Below the pieces are notes generated by a model. That model had not been told where the DNA came from. It did no database searches and was given only the letters and a program-made list of their open reading frames with translations. A program made the position numbers and the translations under genes. A stretch of DNA of 64,000 nucleotides from Leishmania mexicana MHOM/GT/2001/U1103 (lineage: Eukaryota > Euglenozoa > Kinetoplastea > Trypanosomatida > Trypanosomatidae): assembly GCF_000234665.1 (NCBI RefSeq), contig NC_018335.1:62001-126000 (forward strand), given 5' to 3'. Of the stretch, positions 1 through 9,133 are shown one piece after another (the first letter of the stretch is position 1; every line of letters begins with the position of its first letter).

Positions 1-240
1 CCGACGTCTGCCCGAGTAGGAAACGCGGTCCACCACCACCACCACCCTCCACTCGTCCACACACACACACATAGCACTCACAGCGACACAGACGCGGCAC
101 ACCTGCTGCTCAACGTGAGACCGCCGGTCATCGGTGGTATGTGCAGTGCAACAAGAAGCGCAGGCGAAGTCGAGAAGAACGAGCATGAGAAGAGAAGCCC
201 TTAAGCAGGAAGGGGGAAAGAATGCAGTGCCGTCGCTGAC
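1..240 (-). other. Downstream flank (3' UTR side) of the coiled-coil gene
   Basis: This stretch follows the stop codon of the coiled-coil gene in the transcription direction. It holds CCA and CA short repeats near positions 30-72 and no coding frame that I can support. It is probably 3' UTR and intergenic spacer. Confidence 0.5.
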
Positions 241-1587
241 CTACTGAGAGTCAAGGCTCTCCAGCTCCTTGGTAATGTTCTCGAGGAACGCCGTGATTTC
301 GTCCACTTCGTTCGCTGAGGTGCAAGCTGCTCGATCAGCAGCAGGTAGCGGCACCTGTGAACAGACTGTAGGTGAGTGCACCACGGCCGGCCCATCGCGG
401 ACAGTGTGTGGTGGTAAACGAACAGCCGGCGACGTATGGGTTTCCTCCTGGTCATGATGGTGCTCCTGCACGGTAAGGGGTTTGCTTGACCTAATCAGCT
501 CTAGAGTGCGCCGCACGTCATCCAGCCCAAGCTCCTTCATGGTGGCCGCCACCTCGTCGCTCCCCGCCGGAGACGGAGGCTCAAGGTGGAGATTCTCCTT
601 GTACTGCTGCAGTGCCCGTTGCGTCTGCTGGTGCTGCGCAAGCTGCTGGCGGAGGAGGTGACGTGGTGTGGGAAGCCTATGAGAGGAGCCGCGTTCGGTG
701 CAGCGTGTTGGAGAGGCAGACGTCGTGGCTGACCCGCCCCTGTAGCCCCTGTCGATGGCAGCGATGAGATCGTAGAGCTGCTCCTCTTGTTTTTTGAGTC
801 GCCGCTCCAGCGTCCCTACCACCCTCGCATGCTGCTCCGTCAGCGACTGCGTCTGCTCCTCAACACGCAACCGCTGGCGCTTTTCCGCCACCAGTACGCG
901 CCGCAGCTGCTCCACTTCGCTAACGGCAGCACCATTGCCGGTTTCGTCCCACGACGCCTTTTCCCAAGCATCCAACGTCTTTGAATCCTCTTGCAGGTCA
1001 CTACCACTTATGTCGTGCAGGACGTTCGCCCGACCTGCAGCACCGTTGGCGCGCTGCGTCACAAGCGCCCCACGCAGCTGCCGGACCTCCTCCGCCAAGG
1101 AGGCATTTAACGCCTCCAGCGACTGAATGCGATCGACAAAGTGCGCCTCAACCCTGCGCACAATGCGTTCGATTTCCTGTGTCTTGAGACTGGCCTCCTG
1201 TTGCCGGTCCGCTGCACTAGGGGCGCCGGTGGGCGATAACATTTGCCCCTGCTCCAGTAGAGCGGCAATGCTGTGGCTAAGGTCGACTAACTCATTGAGC
1301 ATGTGATGCACCGAGGTGCTTGGCATGCTGCTCTGCATAATGCTTCTCTGCACCCCCTGAAGCCGTCGCTCCAGTGTTGAGGTGGAGAGTGCGTGCGCTT
1401 CCGTCTGGCGCGGACGCGAACCTGCCTGGGATGTGTACCGCTCTTTCTGCGAAGCACTACACCCGCACTGCTTCGCTGTCGCCCACCGCCCGGGCGAAGT
1501 AGAGGAAGACACGGTGTGCAGCTGCACGTAGCCGCCTTGACGCATCCCGGGCTGCCCCGTTGGCGTCGCGAAGCGCTTGCCTCGCAT
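241..1587 (-). CDS. Coiled-coil hypothetical protein (448 aa)
   Basis: I do not recognise a named family. The protein is rich in Glu, Gln, Arg and Leu. It has heptad-like helical stretches at about residues 75-185 and 220-285, a Ser/Pro/Thr-rich linker, and a short acidic, conserved-looking C-terminal helix that begins NEVDEITAFLENITKE and ends in SLDSQ. No membrane segment, signal peptide or catalytic motif is visible. The open frame extends upstream to 1719, but that extension opens with GTG. The first in-frame ATG is at 1585-1587 and is taken as the start. A good trans-splice acceptor lies about 300 nt upstream. The gene stops with TAG at 241-243. A cytoskeletal or basal-body role would fit such a protein but is only a guess. 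Confidence 0.75.
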   Translation of the reverse strand: MRGKRFATPTGQPGMRQGGYVQLHTVSSSTSPGRWATAKQCGCSASQKERYTSQAGSRPRQTEAHALSTSTLERRLQGVQRSIMQSSMPSTSVHHMLNELVDLSHSIAALLEQGQMLSPTGAPSAADRQQEASLKTQEIERIVRRVEAHFVDRIQSLEALNASLAEEVRQLRGALVTQRANGAAGRANVLHDISGSDLQEDSKTLDAWEKASWDETGNGAAVSEVEQLRRVLVAEKRQRLRVEEQTQSLTEQHARVVGTLERRLKKQEEQLYDLIAAIDRGYRGGSATTSASPTRCTERGSSHRLPTPRHLLRQQLAQHQQTQRALQQYKENLHLEPPSPAGSDEVAATMKELGLDDVRRTLELIRSSKPLTVQEHHHDQEETHTSPAVRLPPHTVRDGPAVVHSPTVCSQVPLPAADRAACTSANEVDEITAFLENITKELESLDSQ

Positions 1588-2560
1588 GGCTAACACCAGT
1601 CCGCAGCTTCTCGTGATACTGCCCTTACGTAGCGGCAGATGATCACGTGTCGATCCGTACGCAAGTGTGTACGTCTGTGCAGCGGCGCCCCAATTGTGTT
1701 TGTGTTCTGCCTTTGGCACACGTCAGGAAGCACCGCGCACAGCGCAGCGGAGAGGAGAGGGGCTCTTTGCTGCTCACAGACACTACAGCGCCGCCTCGAT
1801 GGCTGTGACGTGCACGTAGGCGCCACCGTGGAGTGCGGTCAGATGGGCTCTCTCTACTATTCAGCGCAGTGTTGGTCGCCTCAGGAGTGCTGAAAGATAA
1901 ACAGTAGAGCAGAAACGAAGTGAGATGAAACACTAAGAAGATCTGCAGCATCGATGTGTTCGCACGGCGCCCACACACGCTTCCTCGTCACGTTACTTGG
2001 GCCAATGCAAATTCATCGCAAGTCAAGAGACTCAGAGGATGGGGTACTGGGCGCGCTCACACGACATTTGCGTGCGCACGGCGCTGCCGATCGAGCTCCC
2101 AGCACAATCCGCGAGTGGGGTCACTAGAATGCGAAAGAGCAAAACAAAAAGGCGCGTGCAAAAGCCCTCGGCTACCAGCATTCTTCTTGGTTGGGGAGCG
2201 GGTCACGTGTAGCACGTTAGGGTCATCGTCTACTTTTTACACGTGTACCGCACCACACCAGTCATTCTCCGATACGGGAAGGCCAAACACCTCCGCTATC
2301 CAACAAACAAAGCCGTCAACAGAGGGCCAAGGGGCGCAGATACGCACACGGGTAGAACATCACACGAGGCACAAAAGATTCAGGACAAGGCTGCCTTCCC
2401 ACAAGCAGCGTTCATAGCTGGCGAGAGCCAGCTACCTATCGTTGTGCGGTGCATCTTCCTCCGCCCAGAGAAGCGGTGGTCGTATCGTTGCACAGCACAG
2501 TCACAACCCATCCCCCTCCCCCTCCCCACGTGAAGCCCCTCGACAGTTCACTGAAAGATG
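1588..2560 (-). other. Intergenic spacer: POB3 3' UTR and 5' leader of the coiled-coil gene
   Basis: This stretch holds a trans-splice acceptor candidate at 1890-1910 and purine-rich runs near 1900-1945 and 2140-2160. A C-rich run on the plus strand (about 2505-2530) lies just past the POB3 stop codon. The short frames here are weak, start mostly without ATG context and resemble nothing known. Confidence 0.5.
1890..1910 (-). promoter_or_regulatory. Candidate spliced-leader acceptor for the coiled-coil gene
   Basis: Read on the minus strand, a pyrimidine-rich stretch ends in TTTATCTTTCAG, with the AG complementary to positions 1890-1891. No ATG occurs on the minus strand between it and position 1720, and the gene's ATG at 1587 lies about 300 nt downstream. 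This is the standard polypyrimidine-AG arrangement of trypanosomatid trans-splicing. The exact site needs spliced-leader reads. Confidence 0.4.
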
Positions 2561-4153
2561 TCAAGTGTCGCTCTTCTCATGCTTATCCTTCTTGTCCTTC
2601 TTGTGCTTCTTGTGCTTCTTGTCCTTCTTGTGCTTTTTATCCTTCTTGTCCTTCTTGTGCTTTTTATCCTTCTTGTGCTTTTTATCCTTCTTGTGCTTTT
2701 TATCCTCGCGCTTCCGCTTGCGAGAGCTGCCATGGTCGCCGTCATCGTCGCCGCTGTCGTCTTCATCGGCGTCCGAGTCGTCGTAGTCTGAGTCATCACT
2801 CTCGTCTTCTTCGTCTGAGGCGTCGTCCTTCTCGTCGTCGTCATCACTCTCAATGGCGCCGCCGCCAGTGTGCACGACTGTCACCTTGGTAGCGAGGTAG
2901 CTGAGGAGACCCTCCTTCTCTTCCTTCGCAATACCCGAAAAGACGTACTTGTCGTTGCCCTTTTCTCCCGCTGTGAAGACGATGAGCTGAAAGGTGGCCT
3001 GGCCACTTTCCGACTCGTCCAGCTCCACACGTGCGACCTCGTTAAACAGGATACGGGTGGCAGGGCGGTGCAGGTAGAGAAAGCCGCTGTTGACAATGTA
3101 CAGCAGCCCCTCCGCCCCGTGAAAGAGGCACCGCATCGAAGACTGTGTGTGGCTGGTGAGCACCGATTTGTACTCCTTGTTGACGCCGCCGTACGCGGGC
3201 ACCTTGGCGATCGCTTTGAAAGTGCGTGTGAGAATGTCGCTCACACGGCCGCTCATCGTTGGCACCAACGGCGGCTCCTCGCCCTCCTTCGTCGGAGGAA
3301 GCTGGAGCGTCTTGTTGATCTCGTCTTGCGTCTTGAGCTCGCAGCACCACGGGTGCTCCTCATCCAGGCTCAAGCCGGCCGGGCAGGAAATGACAACGTG
3401 GTTGTACGTTGTCGTGCGAATCTTCAGTGGGTTCTTCAATATCAGCACGACGTACTGCGGCAAGCTGTTCGCGTCCACCTCCTCTGTGGCGGAGAAGTAC
3501 ACGGGTACATCGCACAGGAACAGGTTCTGAATGTCCGAGAGGGAAAAGCTAAGGAGACCGCTCGAGGCGCCCTTCTTCTTGTCCTCCAGCACCACGTTGT
3601 AGTTCGAGATGACAATCTTGTACTTGCCAGACGGGTACGAGAGGAGTACGTCATCGAAAGTGGCCACCACCACCTCATCCGTATGCTTGGCATGGCCACT
3701 GCCCATCGCGGCGAGAGCGAGCAGTTTGCCGCCCTGGCCGCCACTGCCGTGCCGCTGGAGAAACTGTTCCTGGTACTGCATCATGCTGCTCTGAATATCC
3801 TGCAAAATAACCTTGCCAGCCATCTCCGTCTCTTCATAACCGACGCAGACGTTAGGCACAGCGAAGCGGATCGACCTCAGCTCCAAGTCCTCCGCGCCGG
3901 CCGTCGCCGTTGGTCGCATGATAAGACTGACGTCATTCTTCGTGGTGCCCGAGGCACTCGCGATGGCCGAGATGGGGATGCTCAATATTGGATGTGGCAC
4001 GTAGTTGGGGTTGTCCTTTGCCTTCCCTTTTGGGAGCGCGAGCAGCTCCAGCGCACACTCGCCCTTCTTTGCGTCCGCATCGCCCTCGGACTTCAGCTCC
4101 GACTTGGCCACCGACAGCTTCAGCTGGCCCCAGTTCTCCAGTGGAATCGACAT
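2561..4153 (-). CDS. POB3: FACT complex subunit POB3/SSRP1 (530 aa, no HMG box)
   Basis: This is the smaller subunit of the FACT histone chaperone, which with SPT16 disassembles and rebuilds nucleosomes during transcription and replication in the nucleus. The N-terminal ~110 residues fit the Pob3 N-terminal PH-like domain. The middle (about 120-425) fits the SSRP1 structure-specific recognition and tandem PH/Rtt106-like region; a diagnostic stretch reads GLLYIVNSGFLYLHRPATRI followed by FNEVARVEL. The family's acidic tail is present at about 434-474. Instead of the HMG box of animal and plant SSRP1, the protein ends in about 50 residues of KKHKKD repeats (477-530). The lack of an HMG box is as in yeast Pob3, but the lysine-rich tail is unusual. 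The ATG at 4151-4153 is the first after a strong splice acceptor at 4276. Confidence 0.92.
   Translation of the reverse strand: MSIPLENWGQLKLSVAKSELKSEGDADAKKGECALELLALPKGKAKDNPNYVPHPILSIPISAIASASGTTKNDVSLIMRPTATAGAEDLELRSIRFAVPNVCVGYEETEMAGKVILQDIQSSMMQYQEQFLQRHGSGGQGGKLLALAAMGSGHAKHTDEVVVATFDDVLLSYPSGKYKIVISNYNVVLEDKKKGASSGLLSFSLSDIQNLFLCDVPVYFSATEEVDANSLPQYVVLILKNPLKIRTTTYNHVVISCPAGLSLDEEHPWCCELKTQDEINKTLQLPPTKEGEEPPLVPTMSGRVSDILTRTFKAIAKVPAYGGVNKEYKSVLTSHTQSSMRCLFHGAEGLLYIVNSGFLYLHRPATRILFNEVARVELDESESGQATFQLIVFTAGEKGNDKYVFSGIAKEEKEGLLSYLATKVTVVHTGGGAIESDDDDEKDDASDEEDESDDSDYDDSDADEDDSGDDDGDHGSSRKRKREDKKHKKDKKHKKDKKHKKDKKDKKHKKDKKHKKHKKDKKDKHEKSDT
2581..2705 (-). repeat. Coding tandem repeat: KKHKKD-encoding units in POB3
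   Basis: The DNA consists of short, nearly perfect units of 9-18 bp such as CTTCTTGTGCTTTTTATC (plus strand) repeated over about 125 bp. They encode the alternating KKHKKD/KKDKKH tail of POB3. Repeats this regular are prone to copy-number change between strains. The plus strand reads as a Leu/Val-rich frame here, which is a shadow. Confidence 0.85.
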
Positions 4154-4275
4154 GCTGAATTCGTGAGAAATACGAGAAATGAAAGAAATCGAGAGACTAA
4201 GACTCCTTTATACCCCCCACACACACACACGCCGGTCACAGAGGCCCCCGGTAAGACGCCGCGGCCGTGCTGCAG

Positions 4276-4341
4276 CTGCGAAACGGGCAAAGAAGCCGGT
4301 GAAGGACAACGTAGAGAGTTGGCAGAAAAAGAGGAGTCAAA
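4276..4341 (-). promoter_or_regulatory. Candidate spliced-leader acceptor for POB3
   Basis: On the minus strand a pyrimidine-dominated run of about 60 nt (complement of 4278-4341) contains no AG until CCCGTTTCGCAG at 4276-4277. The POB3 ATG lies about 120 nt downstream and no other ATG intervenes. This is a strong acceptor by trypanosomatid rules and supports the chosen POB3 start. Confidence 0.55.
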
Positions 4342-5080
4342 TAGAGGAAAGAAACAAACAAAAGATGCGGGCGAGGTCTAAGGTAGCTGTGCCATTACAG
4401 CAGTTGCAGCACCGAGACGCAGAGATCTATGTGTGCACCTCCGCTGAAACCTAACACTCGGTTGAGCACGTCGCTGCGGGTGCGCCGATGTACCTCAGTG
4501 AAGAGGAGGGTGGGGTCTGTGCGACTCCGTGTATGCGTCTGCGTCTGTTAAAGGAGAGAGGAGTGTGCACCGTGTATGCCTGTGTCTGTGGGGATAGGCG
4601 CGCTCCAACAGTTGTGGCTCTGAGCACCAGCGCAGAGTGCGCACAAAACAGAAAGTAGGGAGAGACAGAGAGCTGCGTTCACCTCGGGGGGTTCGCATGG
4701 CCGGATACGATGTTGAATTGTAAATGACATTGGTAGGGTGCGCCCGGCGGCAGCGACGGCGTACATCCATGCAGCATGCGTGCCAGCGAGAGTGGCGGGG
4801 AGGGAAGGAGGAAGGTGAGGAGAGTCAAAGACCTCTCAAACCACAGGCACCATGTCACTGCGCACTTGAACGGGCGCAGCACGTGCCAGCTTTTTGTCTA
4901 TTACCGAAGAGACGTCGCTATGCATTGCGACTCCGTTGGGCAGGGGAGGAACCGCAACATCACCTTCAGTCTTTGACGCGCGACTCTTTCCTACAGAATC
5001 GAGCAGACGTTGCGCTGCGTGTTCCCTTTTTCTTCTCTATAGAGTCCTTCATGACGGAGGAGGGAGGAAGAGGCAGCACA

Positions 5081-5568
5081 ATGCCTGGCACCACAGGGCC
5101 CAGTATCCCCGCCTTCTCCCTCTCTGCGGCGAAGCCAAGCAGCCTGACCCCCTTATCCCTTGCCAAGTGCCAGAACCACCTCTGGTGGTGACAGGGTCGC
5201 AGGTGCCTGCGCCGTGCTGGAGGTCAGAGCGACGTATCGCTGCTGATGCCGTCGGCCGGGTCCTGGATGTGCGTTGCGTCGGGGCGACCGGCGACCGTGA
5301 GCACGCTTGTGCCATCCACATGATTCGGCAAGGTGTCACCGCGTCTCGAGAGTAACCCACCCGGCCCTGGCTGTCTGGTGGTGCGGGGGGCGGCGGGTGG
5401 GTGGGTGGTGTTTGAGGACAGATGGCCGTGCCCCGCCGGCTGAGTGGGCGCATTGCTGCACGGCGTGTCTGCCGCTTCGTCGCGGGACGCGGTGGGACGG
5501 TGACAGGCCGTGGGTAGACCGGAGCGGGACTCGTGTGGCATGGCAGAGAAACGGACGCGTTGAAGAGG
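5081..5568 (-). mobile_element. SIDER-like short retroposon, copy A
   Basis: About 488 bp that is nearly identical, in inverted orientation, to the copy at 17208-17688. It shares its 5081-5386 part with all four copies in the window. It lies in the inferred 3' UTR of the GRAM-like gene. Dispersed elements of about 0.5 kb in 3' UTRs are the hallmark of Leishmania SIDER retroposons, which are known to affect mRNA stability. The family name here is inferred from size, location and repetition, not from a database match. Orientation is set so that the shared half is at the 3' end. A 7-bp GAAGAGG occurs at 5067-5073 and 5562-5568 and could be a target-site duplication, but it could also be chance in purine-rich DNA. 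Confidence 0.75.
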
Positions 5569-6049
5569 AAACAAGAAAGAAATGGGCAGCGTAAAGGACT
5601 CAGTCACCTGTGACAACGTCAGCCGACCACCGCCAACACGGAAGGAGTGATCGCGCACGAAGACCGAAATGAAAACAACGGAAACAGCGCACCAGCAAGC
5701 CAGCCATGCGAAAGGAGGTGAGGAAAAAGGACCACAAGAACAGGCACAAGTGCAGGCAGTGCTCGTGAGGGTGGCAGGTGAGCTCCTCGAGGACAGCACG
5801 AAGAGAGTGTGACGAGGAGAGAGGATTCATAAAAGAGAAGGAGTGGCGTGCGTGCCGCCAACAGAAGCTGAGAAAACTGTTAAGAAACACCCCCGTGCGC
5901 ACTCCAGCAGTGCGTCTCAGGCTGTTTCCCACAACGAAAAAGAACGACAGAAATGTATGCACGTGCATCAGCAGGCAAAGCAGCATGAAGTACAAAGGAT
6001 AGCATGCACACGCACACAGGTACGCGATGCTATTCCGTAGATGCACATG

Positions 6050-9000
6050 CTAATGCATCACGTAGAGAGCGGTCAGCACTCCCCCAAATAGGACCAGTAC
6101 CATCACCGCGACGGTCGTCTGGCGGTTGGAGACGACGCTCGTCTGCAGGAGAGGAGGGGGCTGCAAGACGATGTAGAGGAGAGAGCGCGAGACATCGCTG
6201 GTTGTCCCAGGAGCAAAGCCTGTGACCTGAGTGATGGCAAGCTGCACGGCGGGATCCTGTGTGCCCCAGCTCCGTAGGGCAGAAATGTACACCTCCCTGC
6301 CACTGTAAGACTTGAAGTACAGCGGAAAAAGTGCTCGCAGGAAGGCGCCAAAGCGCTGCAGCACCGTTGGTGTCAAGTATCGCACATAAAATTCGTTGAT
6401 CAAGGAAGCGATCCCAAAGAGTCGACAATGTACTTCGGCAGCATCAGCGACGACACCGCGCTCATCAGCGACCGTGCAGTGCGAGCGAGTCGCGTGGGCG
6501 CTGCGGCCCGCAGAGTCCGCGGTAAAGGCGAGCCGAAAGACGTTCAGGTCATCAATCCAACGAAGTTTCACTTCTTTCCATAGGTCTTCAGCCCTTGAGG
6601 TCTTCTGGTGCGGCGAAGCCGCCGCGTCCGATGACGTTTCGGGGGTCTTTGAAGGTCTCGAAGAAGCAGTTTTTGTGCGGTTTGACGGTGTCATTTTTTT
6701 CGTGATGGATGCGCTGCTGTGTGTTGGTGATGCTGGCAACAAGTAAGCGGAGATCACCGGCGTGGGGGACGGAGTGCTGGCACGGTCGGCGGAGGAATCC
6801 GAGCGCGACTTCCCCGTCTTGTATTCGCCGATGTCGCTCGCCGCCTCGTCGGTGTTCCCGTTTTCCTCGTCTTTTGATGCCTGTCCGGGGTCGCCTGCAG
6901 CGTCTTCGGCGACCTCGCTGGTTCCACCCTGCAGGTACGATATTCCTTCGAAGCAGAGGAGACCACGGAACAGCGGCAGGTTCACCCACTGGAGCTCTAC
7001 AGGTGGAGTCGTTAGGTCGACAAGGCTTTTGTGGCTCCTGTGGTCCGTATCCAGGCTGCTTCGAATCTCTGCCTGCTCTTCAGCTGAGAAGAACGAGAGT
7101 ACATGTTCACGCCAGGCAGCCTCGTGTGTGTGCCAGAACCGCAGCTCCGCTATCGGGTTGCGGAGGTACACGGTGGAGTTGTCCACGTCGGGGCTCTCGC
7201 GCAGCGGCATAGTGGCGGGACGCAGCACTTTCTCCTCCAGCACTCGCCACAGCTCCGTGGCGTTGACAGGTCTGCCCTGATTGCGCGCGCGCAGAAGCTG
7301 CACCTCACTTTCCCGGTAGCTTAGTATTGCGTCGGCCACCCGCAAAGCCATACGGCGACGGCGACCTTGATCCGCCTCCAAGGGTTCGTTGTGCACGAGA
7401 CTGCCCACAAAGCGGCGTAGCATCGCCACGTGCGCCACCTCCTCGCTCGACAACGCGTTGGCCGCGTAGTACTCGCCCCTGCCAGTGACAGTGCGGAATG
7501 TCTGTAGAGGCTGCATCCAGTGCGAGGCGCGCTCCTCTCCCGACTCCAGCTTACGGTACCGGTCCATGAGGAACACGTTGCTGAAGGTGGCAAAGACGCG
7601 CTCTGTCATCTCCACCGTCTCCAGCAGCTCTTGAGTGAGCTGCTGGCAACGGAGTCGGTCTTCGTACTCGGCGGCCGACACCCACTCCGTAAGCCGGAAG
7701 TGCTCGCCCATCGTCTCGGTGTAAACCACCCATCCCGCTTCTTCGGCGAAGTCGTGATGCTCGCTCGCCGAGGGCGCGGGGCGCGTCGACGTTCTCACTG
7801 GTGGTTCGAATAGGAAGCTAATCGCATAATGCCATGCACATTGTGCCCGGTGAACCCAGCGCTGCACATCCGCCTTGAGTCGCGACAGAGACATGCTCTT
7901 GAGCGGTGCAGTTCTCCGCTTCGCGGCCTTTTTACAGACCGCGCCGCTGCCGCCGCATTGGCCTGCGCCGGTTTTTGCGGCGCCGCGGTTGCCTGCGCGC
8001 GCCCGGGATGTCTCTTTGCGCTGCGAGAAGAGCCGCGCTCTCTCGGCGGCCGTCATTGGCGTGCCAAACACGGACGACATGGTGGACGGTGGCGGTGGGG
8101 GGGACGGAGTGCCGCTCTGCTGTTCACGCGCGACGCGCTGGGCACGGTGGCCGCGCAAGGTGGTGACCTTAGCCTGCAATGCGACGTAGTGGCTCATCAG
8201 CTCGATCGCCGCCTGGTCGAGCTGACGCGTTAAGGTGCGACTCTCCTCCGCCAGGTCCTTCCGTCTTTTGTTGTACTGCCACAGAGTCTCGTAACTGTCG
8301 TACGACTCCAGCATTGTGGTGACGCCTGACAAGGCGTGGATGTCGCGCAGCAGTTTCTCCGATCTCTGCAAGGAATTCTGCGCGGGCCGATCATCAAAGT
8401 GGGCATAATGTCGAGTGAGCAGGGCAAGCATGACAACGATCAGCACGGCAGCAACGTGTCGGTAAAACTTGAGAAAGAGTCGCGCGTACTTGCCCGACTT
8501 GACTTTTGTGGCACTTGCGACAGGGACGCTGACCAGCTTGCCGGAAAACTTGGGCCGTGATGAGTTTGATGGCGGCGCGCGCCGACCTGCCAAGGGCAGC
8601 CCGAGCGCCGCTCGTCGCGCGTCAGAGTCTGGATTGCGGTTCGTGGTTGTGCGGGAGTTGTTCAGGCTTTCATCCTTTGGTGCGCCCGAGACTGAGGTGC
8701 TCACTTCGTCTTTCTCGCCAGCCTTGTCTGTCTGCTGCTTTGTGGTCGCCGAGGATCCCTTCTCTGAGTCATCCCGCGTCTCATCCTTCTTGGCCTTTTC
8801 GGACGCCCGGTACTGCTCAAAGAGATGCTTGATCTGCTCCTCCGCTCCGAGGAGGTCGTGAAAGTCGTAGAAGAAGTACTTGCGAGAGGACAAGAGGCGC
8901 TTCTTCTGCGCGGAGGGACTGCTCGCCTGCATCTGAATGGCCTCGTTGTGCTGCAGCACCACCACAAGCACGCTCGTTGGCACCCCTTTCACCTGCTGCG

Positions 9001-9133
9001 TCTCGAGGCGGATTCGCTTCACATTGCTCCAGGCCAGATCAATTCGAAAAAGAGATGAGGTGAAGTAGAACTCCTTCTCCGTCGCGACGAGGTTGCCCCG
9101 GCAACTCTGGCACTGGCACGAGAAGGTGAACAT
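6050..9133 (-). CDS. GRAM/PH-like domain membrane protein (1027 aa)
   Basis: The first ~105 residues have the look of a GRAM/PH-like membrane-binding domain: SCRGNLVATEKEFYFTSSLF, then WSNVKRIRLE, then a basic stretch and YDFHDLLGAEEQIKHLFEQY. A Lys/Glu/Ser-rich linker follows, then a membrane segment at about 224-241 (VAAVLIVVMLALLT), a long region with helical stretches, and a second membrane segment at the extreme C-terminus (about 1007-1025). The region from about 850 (LRWIDDLNVFRLAF onward) looks folded but I cannot name it. It could in principle correspond to the lipid-transfer part seen in GRAM-VASt sterol transporters of ER contact sites; that link is speculative. The start ATG is at 9131-9133. 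Confidence 0.7.
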   Translation of the reverse strand: MFTFSCQCQSCRGNLVATEKEFYFTSSLFRIDLAWSNVKRIRLETQQVKGVPTSVLVVVLQHNEAIQMQASSPSAQKKRLLSSRKYFFYDFHDLLGAEEQIKHLFEQYRASEKAKKDETRDDSEKGSSATTKQQTDKAGEKDEVSTSVSGAPKDESLNNSRTTTNRNPDSDARRAALGLPLAGRRAPPSNSSRPKFSGKLVSVPVASATKVKSGKYARLFLKFYRHVAAVLIVVMLALLTRHYAHFDDRPAQNSLQRSEKLLRDIHALSGVTTMLESYDSYETLWQYNKRRKDLAEESRTLTRQLDQAAIELMSHYVALQAKVTTLRGHRAQRVAREQQSGTPSPPPPPSTMSSVFGTPMTAAERARLFSQRKETSRARAGNRGAAKTGAGQCGGSGAVCKKAAKRRTAPLKSMSLSRLKADVQRWVHRAQCAWHYAISFLFEPPVRTSTRPAPSASEHHDFAEEAGWVVYTETMGEHFRLTEWVSAAEYEDRLRCQQLTQELLETVEMTERVFATFSNVFLMDRYRKLESGEERASHWMQPLQTFRTVTGRGEYYAANALSSEEVAHVAMLRRFVGSLVHNEPLEADQGRRRRMALRVADAILSYRESEVQLLRARNQGRPVNATELWRVLEEKVLRPATMPLRESPDVDNSTVYLRNPIAELRFWHTHEAAWREHVLSFFSAEEQAEIRSSLDTDHRSHKSLVDLTTPPVELQWVNLPLFRGLLCFEGISYLQGGTSEVAEDAAGDPGQASKDEENGNTDEAASDIGEYKTGKSRSDSSADRASTPSPTPVISAYLLPASPTHSSASITKKMTPSNRTKTASSRPSKTPETSSDAAASPHQKTSRAEDLWKEVKLRWIDDLNVFRLAFTADSAGRSAHATRSHCTVADERGVVADAAEVHCRLFGIASLINEFYVRYLTPTVLQRFGAFLRALFPLYFKSYSGREVYISALRSWGTQDPAVQLAITQVTGFAPGTTSDVSRSLLYIVLQPPPLLQTSVVSNRQTTVAVMVLVLFGGVLTALYVMH

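Larger units (their letters stand above)
4154..6049 (-). other. Intergenic spacer: 3' UTR of the GRAM-like gene with a SIDER copy, and POB3 leader
   Basis: In transcription order this spacer holds about 480 nt of unremarkable GRAM-gene 3' flank (5569-6049), the SIDER-like element at 5081-5568, about 740 nt of low-complexity spacer, and the POB3 splice acceptor and leader. A CA repeat lies at 4218-4230. No supported gene is present. The minus-strand frame at 5600-6046 is hydrophobic and Cys/Phe/Leu-rich, typical of translated pyrimidine-rich UTR. Confidence 0.5.

Noticed and set aside
2558..2791. Plus-strand frame encoding a Leu/Val-rich hydrophobic peptide
   Set aside because: It is the complement of the Lys-rich KKHKKD repeat of POB3, and the apparent membrane protein is a by-product of the repeat.
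2870..4381. 503-codon open frame on the plus strand, antisense to POB3
   Set aside because: It lies opposite a clearly identified gene. Its composition mirrors the GC-rich third positions of POB3, it has no recognisable domain, and the only transcription polarity supported in the window is minus.
5224..5799. Protein-like frames inside and around the SIDER-like copies (also at 16951-17763, 53437-53910 and 59934-60548)
   Set aside because: The same peptides recur because the DNA repeats. They have no reverse-transcriptase or other domain, they occur in several frames at once, and the elements are short non-coding retroposons.
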